Source: Nocardioides cremeus (GTDB lineage Bacteria > Actinomycetota > Actinomycetes > Propionibacteriales > Nocardioidaceae). Taken from it: a stretch of 64,000 bases of DNA. The stretch spans positions 1-64,000 of the forward strand of contig NZ_JAULSC010000004.1 of the NCBI RefSeq assembly GCF_030518195.1, in the 5' to 3' direction. The notes below the pieces were generated by a model. The model was not told the DNA's origin. It worked only from the letters and a program-made list of their open reading frames with translations, and did not search any database. Each line of letters starts with the position of its first letter. Position 1 is the stretch's first letter. Made by a program: the position numbers and the translations under genes. Shown piece after piece: positions 44,288 through 52,183 of the stretch.

Positions 44288-45019
44288 TCAGCCCTCCGCA
44301 GGCCGCCGCAACGGCGACGCCTCGGCCGCGGCGGCGTACGCCTCGGTGGCGTAGAGCAGCCAGGAGTGCACGCCGGCGTCGCCGCCGGTGGCGTAGCCGC
44401 GCAGGTTGGACTCGTAGGCCTCGCGCAGCGCCAGGTGGCCGGCCTCGGGCACCACGAGCGACTTCTCATCGACGCCGCGCGCGACGAGCACGAGGCGCTC
44501 GGCGGCCCGGGCGACCAGGCCGTTGTGGGAGGCGAACGGCGCGGCGGTGGCGAGGTCGGCGTGCACCACGGCCGCGACGAGCAGGCCGGGCGACCCGGCG
44601 CTGGAGGTGATCAGGTCGGCGAGGTCGCGCAGCCGCCCGGCCGACTCCGCGTCGCGGGGCCGGCCCCGCTGCTCGGCGGGCAGGCTGGTGGCGGACGCCA
44701 GGGCGTGCAGCCGGGCCAGCGCCTGGAGGGGCGAACGGCCCAGGGTGGGCACCAGGGAGAGCAGCTCGGTCGACACGCGCAGGGCGTCCTGCGCGATGGC
44801 GTCGCCCTCGCCGGCGCGCACCTGCGCCAGCGTCGAGGTCGAGCCCTCGAGCGTCGCGCTGGCGTGCGCCCCGCGCAGCAGCGACTCGCCCGTGGTCTCG
44901 GGGCTGGTGCGCCGCAGCCCGCGGTCGCGCAGCACGACGTCGATGCCGTCGCGGGCGGCGGCCAGGCCGCTGGGCACACCCTCGAGCGACACCAGCCAGG
45001 ACAACGGATCGGTGGTCAC
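44288..45019 (-). CDS. Fic-like protein with degenerate active site (Rv3662c-like)
   Basis: This 243-residue protein carries the Fic-family inhibitory motif (S/T)xxxE(G/N) as SATLEG (54-59). The Fic core appears in altered form as APFASHNGLVAR (160-171): the catalytic His is Ala160, the D/E is Ser164, the G is His165 and the Arg is Leu168, while F162, N166, G167 and R171 are kept. It is therefore unlikely to AMPylate by the usual mechanism. Some databases call homologues at this locus oxidoreductase. GTG start with TACCCT 7 bp upstream. It may be a binding protein; its function is unknown. Confidence 0.78.
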   Translation of the reverse strand: MTTDPLSWLVSLEGVPSGLAAARDGIDVVLRDRGLRRTSPETTGESLLRGAHASATLEGSTSTLAQVRAGEGDAIAQDALRVSTELLSLVPTLGRSPLQALARLHALASATSLPAEQRGRPRDAESAGRLRDLADLITSSAGSPGLLVAAVVHADLATAAPFASHNGLVARAAERLVLVARGVDEKSLVVPEAGHLALREAYESNLRGYATGGDAGVHSWLLYATEAYAAAAEASPLRRPAEG

Positions 45020-45026
45020 GGCGTCG

Positions 45027-45032
45027 AGGGTA
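45027..45032 (-). promoter_or_regulatory. Leaderless -10 box of the Fic-like gene (TACCCT)
   Basis: On the minus strand TACCCT is followed by 7 bp and GTG at 45019. It lies only 9 bp from the -10 box of the divergent methyltransferase gene. Confidence 0.6.
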
Positions 45033-45041
45033 TCCAGCCGA

Positions 45042-45047
45042 TACGCT
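45042..45047 (+). promoter_or_regulatory. Leaderless -10 box of the methyltransferase gene (TACGCT)
   Basis: TACGCT is followed by 7 bp and ATG at 45055. The whole intergenic region of the divergent pair is 35 bp. Confidence 0.6.
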
Positions 45048-45054
45048 CGACCCG

Positions 45055-46029
45055 ATGAGTGACCTCCTCCCGCACGCGCGCTCCTTCGGGCAGGTGGCGT
45101 CGGCCTACGACCGGGGCCGGCCGACCTACCCGCGAGACGTCGCGGCCTGGCTGGGCGGCGGGGAGCAGCGCGGCGGCCTGACGGTGCTCGAGCTGGGCGC
45201 CGGCACGGGCCGCCTCACCGAGCAGCTGGTGGGCCTGGGACACCTCGTGCACGCCACCGACCCCGACGAGCGGATGCTGGCGGTGCTGCGCGAGCGGCTG
45301 CCCGGGGTGCGCACCAGCGTCGCGGGCGCCGAAGAGCTGCCGGCCGCCGACCGCGGGTACGACGTCGTGGTCGCCGCACAGTCCTTCCACTGGTTCGACC
45401 ACGACCGGGCGCTGCCCGAGATCGCCCGCGTCCTCAAGCCCGGCGGCCACCTGTCCCTGGTCTGGCACCAGCGCGACGTGCGGATCCCGTGGGTGCGCAA
45501 GCTCGGTCGCATCCTGGGCCCCGAGCACCCGCTCGAGGAGCTGACCCGGCCGCTGGCCGACAGCGAGCTCTTCGACGACGCCGAGGAGCACACCTCCAAG
45601 CACTGGCAGGTCCTCGACCGCGAGTCGATCCTCGACTACGTCGGCTCGCTGTCGAGCGTCTCCACCCTCGACGCGCCCGAGCGCGAGCGGCTGCTCGCCG
45701 ACGTGCTGGCGCTCTACGACGACTACGGCCGTGGCATGGACGGCATGCAGCTGCCCTACCTGACCTCCTGCTTCCGGGCCCGGGTCCGGCCCCAGGTCGC
45801 CCCGGCCCCGGTGCGCGAGACCGGGCGGCGCCCCGGCCACGACGTCGGCGGCATCGGCGGCAGCGGCGACATCGGCGGCAGCGGCGACATTGCCGACACC
45901 CAGCAGTCCGACCCGCCCTGGACCGTCACCACCGGCAGCATCCCCCGCGTCGAGGACGAGGTCACCAAGGCACCCTGGCCCTCGGTCGGCGACGACGACA
46001 CCTCGATGCTGCTCATCGACTTCCGATGA
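45055..46029 (+). CDS. Class I SAM-dependent methyltransferase with disordered C-terminal extension
   Basis: This 324-residue protein has the SAM-binding loop LELGAGTGRLTEQL (~44-57), VHATDPDERML and AQSFHWFDHDRALPEIARVLKPGG, typical of the UbiE/COQ5-like small-molecule methyltransferase group. The domain ends near residue 240. The last ~75 residues contain an exact GGSGDI tandem repeat and a Pro/Asp-rich tail, probably unstructured and absent from most family members. The substrate is unknown. It lies 27 bp before the histidine kinase gene on the same strand. Confidence 0.83.
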   Translation: MSDLLPHARSFGQVASAYDRGRPTYPRDVAAWLGGGEQRGGLTVLELGAGTGRLTEQLVGLGHLVHATDPDERMLAVLRERLPGVRTSVAGAEELPAADRGYDVVVAAQSFHWFDHDRALPEIARVLKPGGHLSLVWHQRDVRIPWVRKLGRILGPEHPLEELTRPLADSELFDDAEEHTSKHWQVLDRESILDYVGSLSSVSTLDAPERERLLADVLALYDDYGRGMDGMQLPYLTSCFRARVRPQVAPAPVRETGRRPGHDVGGIGGSGDIGGSGDIADTQQSDPPWTVTTGSIPRVEDEVTKAPWPSVGDDDTSMLLIDFR

Positions 46030-46056
46030 GCAGGGGCTGAGCGGCGGGGTCCCGCG

Positions 46057-47190
46057 GTGGCGCGCCTGCCCCGCCCGTGGCGGCGTACGCACCTGGGCTC
46101 CGACGCCGACCGCGCCACCTTCCGCACCCTGCACACCGCGTCGCTGGCGGCCCCGGCCCTGCGCGCGGGGCTGACCCGTGAGAGCGCCGAGCGCTCCATC
46201 AAGCACCTGCACGCGCTGCTGGGCACCCCCGCGATCGCGTTGAGCGACACCGCCGACCTGCTGGCCTGGGACGGCGCCGGGCACCACCACGCCGCGCAGG
46301 TGCCGGCGCTGGCCACCGAGGCGCTGGCGCGCAGCGGCACCCAGGTGGTCGCGCGCCGCGAGCTGCCGTGCACCGAGGGACAGCAGGGCTCCTGCCCGGT
46401 GCGGGCGGCGGTGATCAGCCCGCTGGCGGTCGAGGACCGGGTGGTCGGCACCCTGCAGGTCTTCGGCCCCTACGCCTCGGCCGGGCTGGTGCGCGCGGCC
46501 GACGAGGTGGCGCGCTGGGTCTCGGGCCAGCTCGAGCTCGCCGAGCTCGACACCTCGCGCACCCGCCTGATGGAGGCGGAGGTGCGGGCCCTGCGGGCCC
46601 AGATCAGCCCGCACTTCGTCTACAACTCCCTCGGCGCCATCGCCAGCTTCGTGCGCACCGACCCCGACCGGGCGCGCGAGCTGCTGCTGGAGTTCGCCGA
46701 CTTCACCCGCTACTCCTTCCGCCGCCACGGCGAGTTCACCACCCTGGCCGAGGAGCTGCGCTCGGTGGAGCGCTACCTGCTGCTCGAGCAGGCCCGCTTC
46801 GGCGACCGGCTGCGCGTGACCCTCTCGGTGGCCCCCGAGGTGCTCAGCGTCGCCGTGCCCTTCCTCTGCATCCAGCCGTTGGTCGAGAATGCGGTGCGGC
46901 ACGGCCTGGAGTCCGCCGAGGGCGGCGGGCACATCCGGATCGTGGCCATCGACCAGGGGCAGGAGTGCGTGATCGAGGTGGAGGACGACGGCGCCGGGGA
47001 GGACCCCGAGCACATCCGGCGTGTGCTCGCCGGCGACCAGTCGCTCGACTCGGTGGGTCTGGGCAACGTCGACGGCCGGCTGCGCGCCGTCTACGGCGAC
47101 GACCACGGCCTGGTCGTCGAGACCGCGCCCGGCGCCGGCACCAAGGTCGTGGTGCGGCTGCCGAAGTTCGCGCCGGGGGTGCACGCGTGA
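46057..47190 (+). CDS. Sensor histidine kinase, LytS/YehU type (GAF + His_kinase)
   Basis: This 377-residue kinase has an N-terminal GAF-like domain (about 35-160) with two cysteines in LPCTEGQQGSCPV that could sense ligand or redox state. The H-box is RAQISPHFVYNSL (phospho-His) and the ATPase region carries IQPLVENAVRHGLE and GLGNVDGRL. It has no membrane segments, so it is cytoplasmic or peripheral. It is coupled by a GTGA overlap to the LytTR regulator and followed by a symporter, suggesting that it controls uptake of the transported substrate. Confidence 0.9.
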   Translation: MARLPRPWRRTHLGSDADRATFRTLHTASLAAPALRAGLTRESAERSIKHLHALLGTPAIALSDTADLLAWDGAGHHHAAQVPALATEALARSGTQVVARRELPCTEGQQGSCPVRAAVISPLAVEDRVVGTLQVFGPYASAGLVRAADEVARWVSGQLELAELDTSRTRLMEAEVRALRAQISPHFVYNSLGAIASFVRTDPDRARELLLEFADFTRYSFRRHGEFTTLAEELRSVERYLLLEQARFGDRLRVTLSVAPEVLSVAVPFLCIQPLVENAVRHGLESAEGGGHIRIVAIDQGQECVIEVEDDGAGEDPEHIRRVLAGDQSLDSVGLGNVDGRLRAVYGDDHGLVVETAPGAGTKVVVRLPKFAPGVHA

Positions 47191-47939
47191 GCGGCGCCCG
47201 GATGCGGGTGCTGGTCGTCGACGACGAGCGCCCGGCCCTCGACGAGCTCGCCTACCTGCTGCAGCGCGACGAGCGGGTCTGCGAGGTGCTGACCTGCGAC
47301 TCGGCCACCGACGCGCTGCGGGTGCTGCAGGAGCAGGAGGTCGACGCGCTGTTCCTCGACATCCAGATGCCGGGGCTGAGCGGGCTCGAGCTCGCCCAGG
47401 TGCTCACCCGCTTCCGGCAGCCGCCGGCGATCGTGTTCGTGACCGCCCACGAGGGCCACGCCGTCGACGCCTTCGACCTCCAGGCCGTCGACTACGTGCT
47501 CAAGCCGGTGCGCGCCGAGCGTCTCGCCGAGGCCGTACGCCGCGTCGGCGGCGGCGACGTGCGTGCACCGGCCGACCACGACCTGCAGATCCCCGTCGAG
47601 CTCGGCGGGGTGACCCGCTTCGTGCACCGCTCCGAGCTCACGCACGTCGAGGCGCACGGCGACTACGTGCGCCTGCACACCGCCACCGGCTCCCACCTGG
47701 TGCGCGCCGCCCTGTCGACGCTGGAGGAGGAGTGGGCCTCCGCCGGGTTCGTGCGCATCCACCGCTCGCTGCTGGTCGCCCTCGCCCACGTGCACGAGGT
47801 GCGGATGGACGCCGGGCGCTGCTCGGTCGTGGTCAGCGGCCCTGGCGGTCCCGACGGCGGGCCGGGGGTCGAGCTCGGCGTCAGCCGGCGCCACACCCGC
47901 CAGCTGCGCGACCTGCTGCTGCGCCGGGGCCAGTCGTGA
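47187..47939 (+). CDS. LytTR-type response regulator
   Basis: This 250-residue protein has an N-terminal receiver (VVDDERPALDEL, phospho-Asp in LFLDIQMPGLSG, Lys in DYVLKPV) and a C-terminal LytTR DNA-binding domain (THVEAHGDYVRLHT, GFVRIHRSLLV). It is the partner of the preceding kinase. GTG start overlaps the kinase stop; ATG at 47202 is an alternative. Its last codons lie in the first unit of a 14-bp tandem repeat. Confidence 0.9.
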   Translation: MSGARMRVLVVDDERPALDELAYLLQRDERVCEVLTCDSATDALRVLQEQEVDALFLDIQMPGLSGLELAQVLTRFRQPPAIVFVTAHEGHAVDAFDLQAVDYVLKPVRAERLAEAVRRVGGGDVRAPADHDLQIPVELGGVTRFVHRSELTHVEAHGDYVRLHTATGSHLVRAALSTLEEEWASAGFVRIHRSLLVALAHVHEVRMDAGRCSVVVSGPGGPDGGPGVELGVSRRHTRQLRDLLLRRGQS

Positions 47940-47982
47940 GGGCACAGTCGTGAGGGCACAGTCGTGAGGGGCCAGTCGTGAG
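47927..47982 (+). repeat. Four tandem copies of a 14-bp unit across a stop codon
   Basis: GGGCCAGTCGTGAG at 47927-47940 is followed by GGCACAGTCGTGAG twice and GGGCCAGTCGTGAG once. The first copy encodes the last residues and stop of the response regulator. Each copy holds a TGA and a GTG. It separates the regulator from the membrane-protein gene and looks like a recent slippage expansion. Confidence 0.85.
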
Positions 47983-47991
47983 GGCGGGCGG

Positions 47992-48393
47992 GTGAACGAG
48001 CCACCGGCCCGGGTGCGGGTCACCGGCCCGCCGAGACGGCGTACGCCGCTGGCGCGCACCCGCGAGGTCGACGCCGAGACACCACTGGGCGCGGTCTACC
48101 TGGGCTCGCTGCTGCGCGAGCAGCTGTGGCTGGCGGTGCGCACCCTGGTGGCCCTCGCGCTGGGCCTGGGTGTGGTGCCGGTGCTGTTCCTGCTGGTGCC
48201 GGGGCTGACCGACGTGCGAGTGCTGGGGCTGCCGCTGGCCTGGCTGCTCCTGGGCGTGCTGGCCTACCCGTTCCTGGTGCTGCTGGGCTGGCGCTACCTG
48301 CGGCGCGCCGAGGGCAACGAGGACGCCTTCGTCGAGCTGATGGAGGCCGGGCGCGGGCCGGGCGGTGCCCCCGAGCGCAGGCCGCGGCGGTGA
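47992..48393 (+). CDS. Small membrane protein preceding the symporter
   Basis: This 133-residue protein has two transmembrane helices (about residues 45-67 and 72-95) after a basic N-terminus. It resembles the small proteins (DUF485-like position) that precede acetate-type sodium:solute symporters and may be an accessory subunit. GTG start; its stop overlaps the symporter GTG (GTGA). Exact family is not certain. Confidence 0.7.
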   Translation: MNEPPARVRVTGPPRRRTPLARTREVDAETPLGAVYLGSLLREQLWLAVRTLVALALGLGVVPVLFLLVPGLTDVRVLGLPLAWLLLGVLAYPFLVLLGWRYLRRAEGNEDAFVELMEAGRGPGGAPERRPRR

Positions 48394-49928
48394 ACCCCGA
48401 CCTCGGCGCCGCGCCGGGCATCGTCGCGCTGGTGCTGGTCAGCGTGGCCACGCTGGCGATCGGCACCTACGGCCTGCGGTTCTCGCGCACCACCAGCGAC
48501 TTCATGGTCGCCTCGCGCACGGTGCGGCCGCGGATGAACGCCTCAGCGATCAGCGGCGAGTACCTCTCCGCGGCCTCCTTCCTCGGCGTCGCGGGGCTGC
48601 TGCTCACCTTCGGCGCCGACATGCTCTGGTACCCCGTCGGCTGGACCGCGGGCTACCTGGTGCTGCTCACCCTGGTCGCGGCCCCGCTGCGGCGCTCCGG
48701 CGCCTACACGCTGCCCGACTTCGCCGAGGCCCGGCTCGACTCGCAGGCCGTGCGCCGGGCCTGCTCGCTGCTGGTGGTCGGCATCGGCTGGCTCTACCTG
48801 CTGCCGCAGTTCCAGGGCGCCGGCATCACCCTGGCCAGCGCGGTCGGCGGCCCGACCTGGCTGGGCTCGCTGGTGGTGGGCTCGGTGGTGCTGATCAACG
48901 TGATCAGCGGCGGGATGCGCTCGATCACCCTGGTCCAGGCCTTCCAGTACTGGCTCAAGCTGACCGCGCTGCTGGTCCCGGCCGCCGTGCTGCTCGTGGT
49001 CTGGGCCGGCGACGGCCGCCCCGGCCCGGCGACCGGGCCCGCGGCCGCCGGCGGGTCGCTGTCGTGGTCGAGCCCGCTGGCCGAGTCGGGGCCCACGGGG
49101 CTCTACCTGACCTACTCGCTGATCGTGGCCACGTTCCTGGGCACCATGGGCCTGCCCCACGTGGTGGTGCGCTTCTACACCAACCCCGACGGCCGCGCCG
49201 CGCGGCGTACGACGCTGGTGGTGCTGGTGCTGATCGGCATCTTCTACATGGTGCCGCCGGTCTACGGCGCGCTCGGGCGCGTGTACGCCGCCGAGCTGGC
49301 CGCGAGCGGACGCTCCGACGTGCTGGTGCTCGAGCTGCCCCGGCTGATGCTGCCGGGCCTGGGCGGCGACGTGCTGACCGGGCTGGTCGTGGGCGGTGCG
49401 TTCGCTGCGTTCCTGTCGACCTCGTCGGGTCTGGCCATCGCGGTGGCCGGGGTGCTGAGCCAGGACGTCACCGGCCGCCCGTACGCCGGTCGCCGCCTCG
49501 GCGGGGTCGCGGCCTTCCGGGTCGGCGCGGTGCTGGCGGTGGTGGTGCCGGCACTGGTCTCGCTCTCGCCGTCGCAGGTGGGGGTGGCCACCACCGTGGG
49601 GCTGGCCTTCGCGGTCTCGGCCTCGACCTTCTGCCCGTTGCTGCTGCTGGGCATCTGGTGGCGCGGGCTGACCGCGGCCGGCGCCCTGGCAGGGCTGGCG
49701 GCCGGGGGCCTGGGCTCGGGGCTGGCCGCGCTGCTCACCCTCTTCCCCGGGTGGGCCGACGGGTGGCTCGAGGTGCTGCTGCGCCGCCCGGCCGCCTGGA
49801 GCGTGCCCCTGTCCTTCCTGGTGATGGTGGCGGTCAGTCGGCTCACCCGCGACCGCGCTCCCCTGCACGTGCGGCGCTTCATGGTGCGCCTGCACACGCC
49901 CGAGGCGCTCGACCTCGACCGCGGCTGA
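48390..49928 (+). CDS. Sodium:solute symporter (SSS family, cation/acetate-type)
   Basis: This 512-residue transporter has about 13 membrane helices. Family signatures include GLRFSRTTSDFMVASR near the N-terminus, SGEYLSAASFLGVAGLL and FAAFLSTSSGLAIAVAGVLSQD, where the paired Ser residues bind sodium. The closest characterised members are ActP-like acetate permeases. It is the last gene of the kinase-regulator-small membrane protein-symporter operon. A strong bidirectional terminator follows. Confidence 0.88.
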   Translation: MNPDLGAAPGIVALVLVSVATLAIGTYGLRFSRTTSDFMVASRTVRPRMNASAISGEYLSAASFLGVAGLLLTFGADMLWYPVGWTAGYLVLLTLVAAPLRRSGAYTLPDFAEARLDSQAVRRACSLLVVGIGWLYLLPQFQGAGITLASAVGGPTWLGSLVVGSVVLINVISGGMRSITLVQAFQYWLKLTALLVPAAVLLVVWAGDGRPGPATGPAAAGGSLSWSSPLAESGPTGLYLTYSLIVATFLGTMGLPHVVVRFYTNPDGRAARRTTLVVLVLIGIFYMVPPVYGALGRVYAAELAASGRSDVLVLELPRLMLPGLGGDVLTGLVVGGAFAAFLSTSSGLAIAVAGVLSQDVTGRPYAGRRLGGVAAFRVGAVLAVVVPALVSLSPSQVGVATTVGLAFAVSASTFCPLLLLGIWWRGLTAAGALAGLAAGGLGSGLAALLTLFPGWADGWLEVLLRRPAAWSVPLSFLVMVAVSRLTRDRAPLHVRRFMVRLHTPEALDLDRG

Positions 49929-49962
49929 GCCCCTCGCCCGACGGGGTCGACCTGGTGGCGAC

Positions 49963-50008
49963 GCACGTCCGCCTCCGTCCCCTGGACCCGGGACGGAGGC
50001 GGACGTGC
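49963..50008. terminator. Strong bidirectional terminator
   Basis: A perfect 19-bp inverted repeat (GCACGTCCGCCTCCGTCCC and its complement) with an 8-base loop lies between convergent symporter and PA-domain protein genes. Confidence 0.85.
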
Positions 50009-50024
50009 GCTGCCGGAGGGAGGC

Positions 50025-52007
50025 TCAGCCCTGGCCCTGCTGCTTCAGGGTTCCCTTGCCGAGCTCCTTGAGGACGTAGAGCCCGCCGTTGCGGTCCGAG
50101 GCGTACACGCGCGGACTGCCGGCCTCCTTGTAGACGCCCCACACGTCCTGGGGTCCCCCGTTGGCCTCCTCGAACGCCGGACCGGACTGCGTGTAGCGCC
50201 CCACCTCCACCGGGTGGTAGGGGTCGGAGATGTCGAGCACCAGCACACCGTCGGAGTACCAGGAGACGTAGGCGCGGTCTCCGTCGACCACCACGTTGTG
50301 CGAGCTGTAGGTGCCGCGGGGGTCGCACGACTCGTCGAACGGGTCAGCGCTGCACACCGTGTCGAACGTGCTGGCCAGCACCGGGTTCGCGGGGTCGGAG
50401 TAGTCCCAGATCCGCAGTCCGCTCCACGGGGTGTCGTTGCGCACGTTGTTGGAGACCACGATCGCCGCCGCTCCGAGCTCGGCCGCGTTGGCGAGCTTGT
50501 CGGCGAAAGCACAGCCACCGCGACGGACGACGGCGATGTTGCTCTCCTCGAACGTGTCGGCATTCAGCAGCTCGTCGCCGTCACATGCCCGCCCGATCCA
50601 GACAGCCTCGCCCTCGAGGGTGTCCTCGCCCAGCTTGGGCTGGTTCCCGCCGCCCTCCACGGCGGGGTAGCTGTTGTCCGCCAGCGGGCCCGCGCTCACC
50701 TCGACACGGGTGGAGCTGATGGTGACGGTGTTGCCGGTCTGGCTCGCCTCGAAGTCGTCTCCGGCGATCGGGCTGATGCCCACGCCGTAGATGGTGTTGG
50801 TCGGGTGCTCCCCGAACGTGAAGTTGCTCAAGGGCTTGTCGCTGACGATGGCGTCGAAGTCCTCCTCGCCCTCCACCACGGTCCGGCCGTCGGCCGTGGG
50901 CCACACCGAGTGGCTGTTGACCTCGCCGTCGAGGGAGCCGTTCTCGACGTCGATCGCCTGGGAGATCAGGCTGGCCGGGGAACCGTCGAGGTCACCGAGG
51001 TCCACCAGCAACAGCCCGGCGTCCCAGTTCGCGAGGTAGGCCTGCCGACCGTCGGGAGTGACGAAGTGGTCGTGGAGGAACTTGTTGGCCGAGGAACCGA
51101 AGCCGCTCGTCAGGTAGTCGTTGGCATCCAGGATCAGCCCGAAGTCTCGCGTGGTCGCCCAGTCGACACCGGGGTCCAGCAGGTACTCGGCACCGAACCA
51201 TCCGACCAGCTGGACGTCGGCCGGGTCGGTGATGTCGAAGACCTGGAAGCTGCCCAGGAGACCCTCGGCCTGCACCGCGTTGTAGCTGCGACCGTCGCGC
51301 TCGAACAGGTAGTTGTTGTGCACACCTACGTCGGTGAAGCCGAGGTCCTCGCGCAGCAGGACGTTGATGTCGTCGACCTGCACGTGGGCCAGGTGCGTCG
51401 GCGCGGTGACCTCCGAGACGTCGTAGACCTCGAAACCGCCCGGTCCACCGTCACAGGGCTCGTTGGAGTGGACCAGGATGTCGCGCCCACCCATGGAGGC
51501 GACCTTGACGTCGTTGATCCGGCTCCCCTCCACCGAAGGGATGTTGCCGACGTAGGAGGGCTTGTTGGCGTTGTGGACGTCGAACACCGGCACCCCGGGA
51601 CCCTCGACGCCCTGGACCAGGGCATCGGTGCCGTAGCCCTCGCCGGTGCCGCAAGGCGAGTTGAACGTGCCCAGGTAGGCGTACTTGCCGAGGGTCCAGA
51701 CGTCCGTCGTCGCGTCGGGTGCCAGTCGCTCACCGCGACCGGTCAGGGCGAGGTTCTTGTTCTTCTTCGTCGTCGGTCCGGAACTGATGACGCCCTCGGT
51801 CGCGGCGTCGTGGCTCTCGAGCGCGTCGGAGGGGTCGGTCGGCGCGGAGACACCACCGTCGTGGTCGTGCGCCCCGGTCTCGGGGTGCGAGGCATCGCCC
51901 TCGAGGTCACCTGCTCCCGGGTGGGCCATCGACGGCCCCGCCGCCAGCGACAGGGTCAGCATGCCGGCGGCCCCCACGGCCCACGCAGCTCTTCGCAATC
52001 TGTTCAC
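50025..52007 (-). CDS. Exported LVIVD-repeat protein with PA domain
   Basis: This 660-residue product has a signal peptide (RLRRAAWAVGAAGMLTLSLAAG, cleavage near SMAH). A His/Asp-rich stretch follows, then a beta-propeller-like region of LVIVD-type repeats (LLLVDLGDL, FQVFDITDPADVQLVG, VLVLDISDPYHPVEVG). A protease-associated (PA) domain with AVVRRGGCAFADKLANAAELGAAAIVV is inserted near residues 440-540. No protease domain is present. It is probably cell-surface or secreted and may bind ligands. GTG start with AGGAGATGCT upstream; a perfect CRP-type site lies about 82-97 bp before the start. Confidence 0.83.
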   Translation of the reverse strand: MNRLRRAAWAVGAAGMLTLSLAAGPSMAHPGAGDLEGDASHPETGAHDHDGGVSAPTDPSDALESHDAATEGVISSGPTTKKNKNLALTGRGERLAPDATTDVWTLGKYAYLGTFNSPCGTGEGYGTDALVQGVEGPGVPVFDVHNANKPSYVGNIPSVEGSRINDVKVASMGGRDILVHSNEPCDGGPGGFEVYDVSEVTAPTHLAHVQVDDINVLLREDLGFTDVGVHNNYLFERDGRSYNAVQAEGLLGSFQVFDITDPADVQLVGWFGAEYLLDPGVDWATTRDFGLILDANDYLTSGFGSSANKFLHDHFVTPDGRQAYLANWDAGLLLVDLGDLDGSPASLISQAIDVENGSLDGEVNSHSVWPTADGRTVVEGEEDFDAIVSDKPLSNFTFGEHPTNTIYGVGISPIAGDDFEASQTGNTVTISSTRVEVSAGPLADNSYPAVEGGGNQPKLGEDTLEGEAVWIGRACDGDELLNADTFEESNIAVVRRGGCAFADKLANAAELGAAAIVVSNNVRNDTPWSGLRIWDYSDPANPVLASTFDTVCSADPFDESCDPRGTYSSHNVVVDGDRAYVSWYSDGVLVLDISDPYHPVEVGRYTQSGPAFEEANGGPQDVWGVYKEAGSPRVYASDRNGGLYVLKELGKGTLKQQGQG

Positions 52008-52088
52008 AGCATCTCCTGGTCGGATCTCTTCGGTGCTGCCCGCGTGCCGAGCCCACCTCGGGGTGGCAGCACAACACGCCCAGGGGTA

Positions 52089-52104
52089 TGTGACAACCGT
52101 CACA
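52089..52104 (-). promoter_or_regulatory. CRP-type operator upstream of the PA-domain gene
   Basis: TGTGACAACCGTCACA matches the CRP consensus TGTGA-N6-TCACA in all ten fixed bases. It lies upstream of the exported protein and may link it to cAMP and carbon status. Confidence 0.65.
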
Positions 52105-52183
52105 ACTGGCGTTGCGGAGAACCCGCACATGGGGTAACGGGCTGGTGTCCGCAGACTGGTCCACGGGGTGCTCGGAGGCCGGC

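Noticed and set aside
44014..44469. Minus-strand frame across the candidate small RNA
   Set aside because: It runs through the long hairpins and into the Fic-like gene in another frame, with no motif.
47927..47982. Tandem repeats as a CRISPR array
   Set aside because: Units are 14 bp with no spacers and no cas genes nearby.
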